DNA from: Heracleum sosnowskyi
Lineage: Eukaryota; Streptophyta; Magnoliopsida; Apiales; Apiaceae
Length of the DNA: 64,000 nt
Assembly (NCBI GenBank): GCA_030848705.1
Contig: CM061243.1
Coordinates: 102,050,436-102,114,435 of the forward strand
Direction: 5' to 3'
Shown: positions 11,669 through 21,521 of the stretch, piece by piece
Position numbering within the stretch: the first letter of the stretch is position 1
How the letters are laid out: each line of letters begins with the position of its first letter
Position numbers and translations under genes: made by a program
Notes under the pieces: model-generated
The model's input: the letters and a program-made list of their open reading frames with translations, nothing else
What the model was told of the DNA's origin: nothing
Databases searched by the model: none

Positions 11669-12412
11669 CCATTAACGGTAGCAAATCAGACCGAATAAGC
11701 ATAATTGACCATCCGTTTTGGTTGGAATTGCTTTTAAAATTGACTGTTTTATCCCTTAACCTACCATTCTCCCCGATCGATTTTGCCATATTTCCTTGGA
11801 ACGAGTACATAATTATAATTTGAAAGATGAACACAAATGAGATTTGATATTTTTTTAACAAATTTCACCTATTAGATTAAGAACTTATAAAATCAGTAAT
11901 CACACAACCTTGTTGACTGGAGATCCCAAGATCTTGGTTCAATGGGACAACCTAACTGTAAAGACTTAGTTAGATCACTGTGGGGGTTTTACTCCCGGTC
12001 CATTCCTATAATGAAAAACAGTGTGTCGATATGTCGAACAAATAATACTTTCGTATTGTTCAAGAGATCACCTATGTGAGTGAAGTGGGGTCGCTTCAAG
12101 AAGGAATTGTGGGGGCAAATTCTGGGAAAAGCTCATAGAACCAGGCTAAATCTCAGGACCAAAATGGGCTTAAAAGTGAGAACTGAACAAATATAGGGAA
12201 AGACTCCAGTGGGGGATGTATCATCATTTCACAATACAGAAGGGCACTTCAAGGTCAACGCGACTACTGAAATTCTAGAAATGTAAATATGTTCTTATAG
12301 GGGAAGGTTCAAGCGTTTACGCCTACCTATCCTATGTTGTTTTCTACCGCGCGCTTCTATCTCCGTATCAAAGAGTCGTTTTGCAATATCAATTTTTATT
12401 CATGTGGGGGAT
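11669..12412 (+). other. Probable 3' internal remnant of a Copia-like element
   Basis: No open frame of note. The stretch ends in the purine tract GTGGGGGATT (12403-12412) directly before an LTR-like TGTTGG start, the expected polypurine tract position. The sequence around 11900-12130, with several GTGGGGG motifs, looks like degenerate former transcript sequence, but I cannot assign it to a gene. Confidence 0.4.
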
Positions 12413-12880
12413 TGTTGGACTATTTTGAATAAAAAATAATTTGTTTTTTATTTTATTTGATTTGTAACTTATAAATTGATTTTGTAACTCTTTAATAATG
12501 ACATAATATTGATTAATTCATTATTGTAACTCATTATTACATAGGTTACACATTTGATTTTGTATGATAGTTACATTTCTTATACTCTTATATAAGGAGA
12601 CCTTGGCTTCTTTATTTTACATACAAAAACCACAAGCATTTTTAGTATTCTTCTTAGAGCTCTAGGTTCTATTCTGAGATAGTTGCGGTGTTTGTTCGAT
12701 TCATAGGAGGCGGATCTCTAGTGCTTAAGATCTACTCGATTCATTGTATCCTCAGACACCGAAGCCAGAACACACCTTCGAGCACCATACCGAAGGCGCT
12801 TATCTGTTTTAAAGATAGCGTGGTTCTCACGTGTCTCGAATCATTTTCGATATTTTCTTATTGTAAGCTTGATTTCACGT
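12413..12880 (+). repeat. LTR-like segment after a polypurine tract
   Basis: Starts TGTTGGACTATTTTG right after the purine tract and carries a TATATAAGGAG promoter-like box near 12590, as an LTR does. I could not find its right terminus or a second copy, so the end is approximate. The 100-codon frame at 12688-12990 crosses it and is probably fortuitous. Confidence 0.45.
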
Positions 12881-12990
12881 ATAATCTTACTCTATACTTT
12901 ATACACTTATTTCTTAACTCTATACATGACAATATTTTTAATGTTGAATTAGGTGATGAGTATGAAAATGGTTTTTTGAAATCTAACTAA

Positions 12991-14255
12991 ATTTATTATT
13001 TTGTAAAATTCAAAATGCCAATTAATTTATGAATATCGCTACGATTCCCAGGATTATATAAAATTTTCATTAGATATTATGGAACTTTAAAAAGTCCAAA
13101 TATGATATATACAACTTTCTTAGAGTTTTCCAAAATTTACCTCCGGAATATTTTTATGTATAAGTATCTTGAACATGCACTAAAAATTTTAAATTACTAA
13201 TATGTAGATAAAATCACAAGATAATATATAAATGGATTTTCGTTTAGAATATCTTTCATAAATGAGATCTTATCTCTTATGAAATCCACAAATCCACAGT
13301 ATTTGACTATGATGAGAAACTGGTGAAAAAGTAGGTTATTATTGACAAAATGCACTATATAACAAGCATCCTCTAAGGTAATGTCTTTCCATCATAAACT
13401 CTCAATATTTTCTTCACTTCCCTTGCAGCATCGCCAATCCTCTCTTTCTCTCTCTTTCTAGTAAAGGTCGAGCTAATATATAATATACACATACAATATT
13501 TTTTCTATAACAAGCCTTTTTAATCGTTTTACAATTGGAGCATAAAAATGTAGTAGTAGGAAGTATTTAGGGTCCAGACAAGGTTTGGTATCACAAACAG
13601 TTTAGCTAGAAATGTAAAATTTCACGGCTGAATGCTTTTAATATTTTATGAAAGAGAACAGGGTGATGGGAAACAACTAAAATCGTTTCGTTTAATTGGT
13701 TTATTGTTATTAAATCTTATTCTTATTTAAGATTCATGATATTGTTAGATATATATTTCATTTTTATGTCATCCTTTTAACTCTCTTTTTTTATGAGTGC
13801 AGATCTTCTACTAGCACCGAACTGTAAGCGTGGTTGATCCGCTGAAGAACTTAACTAGGTTAATTCTGAAATTCTGATCTGATATATTGAGTGCAAGCAT
13901 TCAGATTTTTTTTTAAAAATGTTTTGTTAATTGAGTGCTATTAATTCATTCATCTCCACCTGATTTATACCTAAATAACTTAAAAATGTTTTAACTAAGG
14001 ATAATTTCAATTAAATTCAAGAAAGAATCAGAAAACTTTAACATTCGTTAGTTTAATTGTTCAACATGCATGTATGTTAAATTTGTTGGTATATATATAC
14101 ATAATATTCCGCTCTTTCTTGCTATGACTTTCCCACTTTCTCTATAAATATATGTGCTTGATAGACTACAGCGGCATGAATAAATTTATATATATAATTT
14201 AAGAAATAATGACAATTTGTTTATAAATATGTAACAGGTTAATTATTTTGTTAGA
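12991..14255 (+). promoter_or_regulatory. Upstream region of the F-box gene, possible 5' UTR intron
   Basis: No coding sequence. A non-AT-rich island at about 13800-13857 is followed by a potential donor (ACTAG before GTTAATT, 13857), and a potential acceptor GTAACAG lies at 14231-14237, just before the ATG at 14256. This could be a non-coding first exon plus intron; transcript evidence would be needed. No clear TATA box was singled out. Confidence 0.3.
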
Positions 14256-15452
14256 ATGGCTCAAGATCAACCATCCCTCGATTTCCAAAGTCATGTCGAT
14301 GAAGCTTATGAAATTCTCAAAAGACTTAGTGTGAAGGACCTTTGCCACAAAAGCCTTGTATCAGGAACATGGAGAAACCTGATTCAAGATGATGATTTTA
14401 AAACCCTGCATCATTCATGGTTCAGAAAAAATCCTCTTCTACTGATCATTGTTACTCCGCAACTGGTTATTCAAAATTACCTCAGTAGTGACGACGAATA
14501 TCAACAAGTTGAGGATTTATGTGAAGACTTTGAAATAGTAAATGAGAATGATACAGAATTTCCTCTGGTGTTAACATCAGTGAATCCTACAGACGGGGAA
14601 GTAATGTACCGATTGACCATTCCGATTAATTGTGATGATTTTGAAGTGTTATCTTCCGGGAGAGGGTCTCTTTTTTGCATTCGCAGTTCAGTGAATTATA
14701 GCATTTTCAACCCAACTACGAAACAAATACATACACTTCCACAAGCTGATCCACCTAATGCTATTGTATCGGGATTTGGCTACATTGAATCAGAAAAAAC
14801 TTACGTCATCGTTAAATTATTATATAGTTTGTGCCAAATTATCATGTTATCAGAAACTGGTCATATGATTACTCCCTGGAAAACCATTGAGGATGCGGTA
14901 CCTTTCAATGCAAGTGGAAACCCAGGGTTTATTGTGGGGAAGGCATGTTATTGGTTGGACGACCAAACTCTTCGGTTGCCAATGATGATGCGTATTTTGT
15001 GTTTGGATCTTGATTCAGAAACGTTTTATATAGTTGATTATCCAGCCCCAGAATCTTATGAAAATAAGCATGATATGCATATTGGGGAGCTAAAAGGCAA
15101 ATTATTTATGACTGATACCTTCCCTAACATGTTGAAAATGGACATCTGGGAACGCGAAAATGGAAAATATTCCAACTGGGAGATGAAGTATTGTATAGAC
15201 TTGTCATTGATAGATGGATTTGATGATGTATTCTCCGAACTGAAATTAATTGGATACATATCTGAGGGAGATCAAGACGAAATGTTGATGTTTCAAAATT
15301 CAGAGGAGAATGAGGTGTTTTATTACGATGTTGAAGCAAAAACATTTAAGGAAGGACATCAACTCGAAGTTGGGAATAGCATTGATAGCATGATATTTCC
15401 CTACACTGAGAAGTTCAGCAGTATAAGAAGGCCTGCAGAAAGGATAGACTGA
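14256..15452 (+). CDS. F-box protein with F-box-associated (FBA) interaction domain
   Basis: Single-exon 398-residue protein. Residues about 12-55 (DEAYEILKRLSVKDLCHKSL followed by a VSGTWRNLI-type segment) fit a divergent F-box, which binds the Skp1 subunit of SCF E3 ubiquitin ligases. The remaining ~330 residues have the pattern of the plant FBA domain: the SIFNPTTKQIHTLP motif around residues 150-163 that follows the first propeller repeat, the SGFGYIESEKTYVIVKLL motif and a C-terminal ELKLIGYISEG blade. The start was chosen because the F-box begins a dozen residues later and the preceding sequence has the splice-like features described for 12991-14255. Plant F-box genes of this type are fast-evolving and often tandemly duplicated, as here. 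Substrate unknown. The F-box is degenerate (typical DVLxEILxRLPVK replaced), so SCF assembly is likely but not certain. Confidence 0.85.
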   Translation: MAQDQPSLDFQSHVDEAYEILKRLSVKDLCHKSLVSGTWRNLIQDDDFKTLHHSWFRKNPLLLIIVTPQLVIQNYLSSDDEYQQVEDLCEDFEIVNENDTEFPLVLTSVNPTDGEVMYRLTIPINCDDFEVLSSGRGSLFCIRSSVNYSIFNPTTKQIHTLPQADPPNAIVSGFGYIESEKTYVIVKLLYSLCQIIMLSETGHMITPWKTIEDAVPFNASGNPGFIVGKACYWLDDQTLRLPMMMRILCLDLDSETFYIVDYPAPESYENKHDMHIGELKGKLFMTDTFPNMLKMDIWERENGKYSNWEMKYCIDLSLIDGFDDVFSELKLIGYISEGDQDEMLMFQNSEENEVFYYDVEAKTFKEGHQLEVGNSIDSMIFPYTEKFSSIRRPAERID

Positions 15453-17091
15453 CTCTATACCAGATTTGTTAAATGCTTTCTTAAGATCATCTAGCGGTGA
15501 AGGAAAGAGAATTATCCATGAATTTTGCTTTTAAATTTATTAATTATTATTGATAAAGTTGATTTCTATTTTAAATTGTTGCAAGTGCTAGCCAGAAAGT
15601 CTGCAGTACGCAGTGGCTTGTAGTCTGTTTCTGTATGGTTTGTGTTAAGTTGCAACCCCGATCCTATTTGGGTGTTTGCCCTATGGTTGTATAATTTTCC
15701 CAGTCAGGGTTAATACAATGATCTGCTTATATAAAAAAAAAAGTAATTAATTTGAATTTGAAGACATTTGAGTATTACGAAGTAGTATATTTTAAATTTT
15801 TCATTTTAAAGAGATGAACACGTTTAAAAAAGTAGAAAAAAAATTTGTACATAAAAGATAGTATAAATTTAACAATTTTTTCTTTTCAAGTTTTGTGGTG
15901 ATCATGAAAAATTGAAATGATGGATATATTTAATGAAAAATTAACTTATATATATATGTATAGAGTTGCACTCTAGAACACTTTATATAAAAAATAATAA
16001 ATAACACCATCATAAATACTTTATTTTTCATAAAAATTGATTTTTTAAAATTAGAATCATAAAATTGAACAATAATTAAGCCTAACATATCGAATTTAAC
16101 GTAGAATCTTATCTAAATTTAAAAATTAAACATTACATATAATCCATAATCCAGTATAGAATCAAGTACAGAATCTTGTATATATATTTATCACAATGAA
16201 ATTACATGTAATCATGTTTTATTTGATTATAATTTTTTGTTAGATTCTATTTTTATTCGTTATAAATCTTTTTTGATGAGAAAATTAGAATCAACATGCA
16301 ATTTATGTAAGATTCTATGGTGTTCTTTATTGTTGTTTATATAAGAGTGTTCTTCATGGAGCAATGACCTATATATATATATATATATAACCGGTGCGAT
16401 ACATGAATGAATTTTAATATTTTTTATCTTATATTCTATATTTTGATTTATATGGTTTTATCAGTAGAAAAATAAAATTTAAAAATAATAAAATATAATA
16501 ATATATGTATGATGTTATTCTAAGCATTTGTTTGTATTTTAATGATAAAAATTCTTAATATGTTGTCAAGGCGAATAATATCTTGAACTTTTGAACGTAA
16601 CTTAAAAAATAGATAATATAAATATTTTATAATAATATGTTGTTGACGCGATTCGAACGGTGGCAGCATTTTAGATATCAAGAAATCACTATTCTTTTAA
16701 CATTACATCCAACGGTTCTGTTTTATCTATCTTTAAATCTAACGGTTGTTATTTAAAATACCAGACTACCAACCATAGTATACAATTATAGATATAGTCG
16801 TGCTCTATTCATAATCGAGAAAATGCCCTAAATAACCAATACATAAGTACATTGTGCCCCAAATAACCAATGTCGGGTGTTATGCCCATTTTCTCATATC
16901 AAACTCGCATTTAAAGTCTCCATTTATATTTTTTTAAATAAAAAGATAGCGATCTCTTTGTCTCTCTCATCTCTCTCATGTCATTAATTATATCCCACCA
17001 CATTCTCTCTTTCCATTCTCTCTCATTGTATACACGCATACACCTTCGTCATCTACCTTCTTTAAATCCTAAAATCTCGTTCATTGTCAAT
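15453..17091. other. Intergenic sequence 3' of the F-box gene (copy 2)
   Basis: Near-identical to 325-1963. Holds the 3' UTR and a TA-flanked MITE; the last five bases (17087-17091, TCAAT) are the target-site duplication of the Tat Gypsy element. No gene. Confidence 0.7.
15957..16370. mobile_element. Short MITE inserted in a TA microsatellite (copy 2)
   Basis: Same element as 831-1242. Its left TA run is 2 bp shorter and its right one 2 bp longer than in copy 1. Confidence 0.5.
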
Positions 17092-17591
17092 TGATATAGG
17101 CCAAAAACAGCCTTGAAAATATAATTAATGACGTATTAAGTAGACCTAGATTGGTCCAAGACTTAAGCCCAATTAATGAGGCCCGAAACCCTAATTATTT
17201 ATTAATTTCGTAATTAATAAAAAGGGAAAATCTACATCTCGTGAAAAGAGTCCAAAGTGTGTGAAATACTTCAAAGATTAGCCTCCAAGGCATACAAACC
17301 TAATAGGAGTCAGCATCCTACAAAATAGGATTCACAATCCTGATCTAAGAAGGTGACTTGGCCCCCAAGTCACCTAATTCTACTCTAAATGCACGGCTCC
17401 TGACGCCTATATAAGGACCCTGATCCTTCAACCTGGAACTACGTTTTTTGGCTTGATTTTCAGCATTGATTGAGATACGTAGGCATCTTGTGAGGGCAGA
17501 TTTAGCTACGAAACACGAGACCAACCATTAAAGCTCGAAAGCTCTTAAACCCTAACATTAAGTTCGTAAGCACATATTTTATTCCACAACA
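17092..17591 (+). repeat. 5' LTR of Tat Gypsy element
   Basis: 500 bp from TGATATAGGCC to CCACAACA, with TATATAAGG near 17409. The 3' LTR shows many more differences than the Sirevirus LTR pair does, so this is a considerably older insertion. Confidence 0.92.
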
Positions 17592-17609
17592 TTTGGCACC
17601 GTCTGTGGG
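17592..17609 (+). other. Primer-binding-like site of the Tat element
   Basis: TTTGGCACCGTCTGTGGG immediately after the LTR, same as in copy 1. Confidence 0.65.
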
Positions 17610-17624
17610 AAGATAACATCAATC

Positions 17625-19666
17625 ATAGCAAATACACGGAGAACAAATCGAGAAACTAAGACTTCTGAAGGACTTCCTCTTACCTCTGAAACAGAGACTC
17701 ATGGAAGCCAACCACCTCCAACTACTGGCACTCAAGGGGCGAATATCCCCCTCATCACTGCTCAAGGACAAGAAATCCCAATTTCGGTTGAAGGGACGAA
17801 TCCCCTGCAAATGGTCGTTCATGGTCCAAATCCTCAAGAGACTACTCTCCAGCAACCAATCACAACCTCTCCACTACTCATGAATGCACCACGTGGCCTT
17901 CAACTTGATACCACGGATCTTCCCCAATACGCGACTAAAACCCTCGGGATGCCAACCTATGGTATGCCACCTCGACCCATGGCGGGGAATAGTGGTATCA
18001 ATCCAACCTACCACGAAGCATATGTGCCCCCTTATATTCAAGATTACTCGGGTCCCTATACCGAGGAAGAGAATTATTCAACTGGAGATGAAAGGGATGT
18101 TGCCCCAAGGAAGAAGCGTTCTTCCCAAACAAATCGGGAACAACCCCAAACCACCAAGAAAAAGATTGCAGCCCATGAGGCAGAGGCTGCAATACTAGGG
18201 CTGACAATTTCGGGTTTCGGGTCGGGTTCGGGACGGGTTGACAGACCCGGGTCATAAATTTGACCCAACACGAACCCGACCCGAAATTTTAATGGGTCAG
18301 AATACTCAACCCGAACCCAACCCGAAAATTTATGAGTAACCCGAACCCAACCCGAAATAATTATTATTTATTTAATAAATATAAATTATATATTATAAAT
18401 AATAAATAAATTATATTTTGATCATATAAATTAATTTTAATATTATTGAATTAGAATATATATTAATTTAAATAATAAATAATACAAAAATAATTTAAAA
18501 TATAGGTATTTTCAAAATATATTTCATTTTATATAATATAAATATTATTTTGGGTAATTTCGGGTAACCCGAAATTAACCCGAAAATGACCCGAATTTTT
18601 TGGGTCAGTTTTGGGTCAACCCGAAATCAACCCGAACACGAAAAACTCCAACCTGAATTCGTACTCTTCGGGTCGAATTCGTGTCGGGTTGTCGGGTCAG
18701 GTCTAATTTTGCCACCCCTATGCAAGACTCAAGAAAATACTGGCGGAAGAAGAGGCTGCAAAAGCACAAAGCCAAGCAACTGGAAGAGTCCCGATGATCA
18801 ATTTAGACCCTGCACCGAGAAGAACCAAGAGGGCTGAAGCCCCAAAGGGTGATCCTACTGTGTTGTTACCCTTAGGAGATCCTGATGATCCTACACCACC
18901 TTTCACTCAGGATATTATGAAAGCTAACATATCTAAAAAATTCAAGATGCCAACAATCAAAGCTTATGATGGAACAGGAGATCCCTCAAATCAAGTAAGA
19001 ACTTTCTCTAATGCACTGTTGTTGCAGCCTACCAATGATGTAGTCAAATGCAGAGCATTTCCACAAACCCTGGCGGTCATGGCTCAACGTTGGTACAGTC
19101 GTCTCCCTCCCAATTCTATTGGATCTTTTAAGGAACTGAGCAAGGTGTTTATCAATCAGTTCATCAGTGGAAGGGTACATGAGAAGAGTTCTGCATCACT
19201 CATGGGAATCCAGCAAGGTAAGAGTGAAGCCTTGAGGGACTACATAAATCGATTCACTAGAGAGGCTTTGAAAGTCCCGGATTTGGAGGACAAAGTAGCA
19301 ATGATAGCCCTACAGCAAGGAACCACTGATGACCATTTTAAAAGGTCCTTGGCTAAGCATCCATTGGAAAGCATGTTAAATTTACAAGACCGGGCTGGAA
19401 AATATATCAAGGCTGAAGAAAGCATGAGGAAATATGAACCTTCTACTGGCGGAAACGGGAACGTAAAGAAAAGAAAGGAGACTCTAGAGTATGATGTGAA
19501 GGAAATGTATCCTAGGTCATCGAAGGATTCCAACTCTCCACCTAAAAAGAACAATTTTGGACCAAAGTTCACGAAGTACGCAAGATTGAACACCCCTAGA
19601 AGCCAAATTCTGATGGAAATTGCAAAGGAGGAAGATCAAGTTCCCAACAAGAAAAGGGATTGGTGA
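17625..19666 (+). pseudogene. Tat Gypsy gag, split by a MITE
   Basis: Capsid-like protein of the Tat element. The frame starts with ATA (17625-17627) in place of the expected ATG, runs as a Pro/Gln-rich and basic N-terminal region to 18195, and is interrupted by a 525-bp hAT MITE. It continues to TGA 19664-19666; the longest clean segment opens at 18794 (290 residues). Without the MITE the two halves read through in one frame (the helical EAEAAI region continues as LKKILAEEE). The Retrotrans_gag domain lies at about residues 45-200 of the second segment. The nucleocapsid zinc knuckle is absent and the frame ends just where a deletion has removed protease. Confidence 0.8.
18196..18720. mobile_element. 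hAT-type MITE inside gag (copy 2)
   Basis: Same insertion as 3068-3592; TSDs at 18188-18195 and 18721-18728. Carried along by the tandem duplication, so it predates it. Confidence 0.8.
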
Positions 19667-19685
19667 GGAACGAGGTGATCAAAAA

Positions 19686-20913
19686 ATGGCTAGAAGTTGT
19701 TATGTAACTGCATTGAGGCCTGATGGAGTCGGGGGGCATTTTCTCCCCATTGAAGACATGGATACTAGAGATAATGAAGAGAGAAGAGGGAAACCGGCTA
19801 AGGATTTAATTCCAATTCCCTTAGTTCCTGGTGAACCAGAAAATGTTACTTACGTTGGAGCATTGTTACCTGAACCCTTGAAGGGCGAGATCGTATCTTT
19901 TCTTCAAGAAAACAATGATGTTTTTGCTTGGACAATGGCCGATATTCCAGGGATTGATCCCCAGCTAATAACTTATAAGTTGAACGTAGATCCCGAAAGG
20001 AAGACAGTGAAGCAAAATAAGAGAAACTTTGCTCCAGAGATGCAAGAGGCCATAAAGCAGGAAGTAGAGAAGCTCTTAGAAGCAGGTTTCATTGAAGAAA
20101 TTCAATTTCCTGAATGGTTGGCTAACCCGGTAATGGTCAAGAAAGCCAATGGAAAATGGAGGATGTGTGTTAATGTCACATACTAGAACGACGCATGTCC
20201 TAAGGATTGTTTTCCCTTGCCAAGAATTGATACTCTAATAGATGCCACAGCTGGGCACGAGATGTTGAGTTTCATGGATGGCTTCAGCGGATACAACCAG
20301 ATCAAAATGCACAAAGATGACATCTCCAAGGTATCTTTCATTACTGACTTTGGTGTTTACTGTTATTTGGTTATGGCATTTGGGCTCAAGAAAGCAGGTG
20401 CGACATATAAAAGGTTGGTGAACAAAATTTTCAAACACCTGATTGGAAAGACCATGGAAGTCTATGTGGACGACATGTTGGTTAAAAGCCTCGATAAGGC
20501 AGATCATATAAACCATTTACGAGAAGCATTTGAAGTGCTGAGGCACCATAAGATAATGTTAAATCCAGCTAAGTGCGCCTTCGGCGTAGGGTCAGGAAAG
20601 TTTTTAGGCCTGATGGTCTCTAAACGAGGAATTGAGGCTAACCCCGATAAAATCAAAGTAATTCTGGACATGGAGCCGCCACGGTCCGTCAAGGATGTTC
20701 AGAAGCACTGAAAAACATGAAGAATTTTGAATGGACGACAGAAAGCTAGGAAGCCTTTAAGGCCTTGAAAAAGTACATGGCTGAGGCACCATTGTTGGCA
20801 AAACCAAAACCGGGAGAGATTCTCTACTTATAATTGGCAGTCTCGAACACTGCCCTTGGAGCCGTTTTGGTTAAGGAACAATTGAAGGTTCAGAAACCCA
20901 TCTACTATGTAAG
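19686..20913 (+). pseudogene. Tat Gypsy RT region (pol, first part)
   Basis: The frame carries the protease-RT linker, then reverse transcriptase. Visible motifs are the KWRMCVN fingers block followed by an in-frame TAG (20184-20186), the PLPRIDTLID palm entry, the FGLKKAGATYKRLVN helix and the YVDDML catalytic aspartates (about 20463-20483). The frame ends at TGA 20709-20711 where the thumb/connection is partly deleted. The remnant to 20913 (KPIYYVS) is the start of RNase H and is interrupted by the Sirevirus; the same codons resume at 32942. Role in the intact family: copying genomic RNA into DNA inside virus-like particles. Confidence 0.85.
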
Positions 20914-21458
20914 TGTTAGATATAATTGCTGACGTTTGTTCATCAGTGTTTAAGTAACAGGTACATATCAGAGTTTATATAGAAGCCAGTCAGAGTTTGA
21001 TAAAGTCTGACTGGGTGAAGAGTATACATGGAAGCCGGTCAGAGTTTGTTATAGTCTGACAGGGTGATAGTTGAATTAGCTGTCGGTGCAAAGATAAAGA
21101 TTCTAGAAGCAATATATTCTGAAGATGGAAAGAAGCAGAATATATTGATACAGCTAAGGAGACTGCACATAAGACTGAAGCAATCCTTAATTGATAATAA
21201 TTGTATAGCTGATTTATAGGAGTATCAATTAGATAAGGATTGTATGTAGCTGTGTACTATATAAACACAGATAGGTTATCCCTAGAAGGGACGCGAACAT
21301 TGAATATATTATTCTTGTAACCTAGTAGCTCTTTGTGATTCATTAACATCACTAAGAGAGAAACTGTTAATATAATTACAGTTTGTTGATTTATAAAAAG
21401 AGTTCTTGATTGTTATTCTCGTATACATACTTGATTATATTGTGTAATCGGCCTAACA
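20914..21458 (+). repeat. Sirevirus 5' LTR
   Basis: 545 bp, TGTTAGATATAATTGC to GGCCTAACA. Two direct repeats 49 bp apart can each form a hairpin: 20986-21014 (stem CCAGTCAGA/TCTGACTGG, perfect 9 bp) and 21035-21063 (stem GGTCAGA/TCTGAC). A TATATAAAC box lies near 21260. Confidence 0.95.
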
Positions 21459-21460
21459 AT

Positions 21461-21472
21461 TGGTATCAGAGC
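21461..21472 (+). other. Primer-binding site, initiator tRNA-Met type
   Basis: TGGTATCAGAGC two bases after the 5' LTR, complementary to the 3' end of plant initiator methionine tRNA. Confidence 0.9.
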
Positions 21473-21521
21473 CAAGGCTGTTTAATATATACAGTTTTAC
21501 GATTCAAACACAGTAATAATC

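Noticed and set aside
12688..12990. 100-codon open frame before the F-box gene
   Set aside because: No recognisable motif, crosses an LTR-like segment and runs into AT-rich sequence; probably fortuitous.
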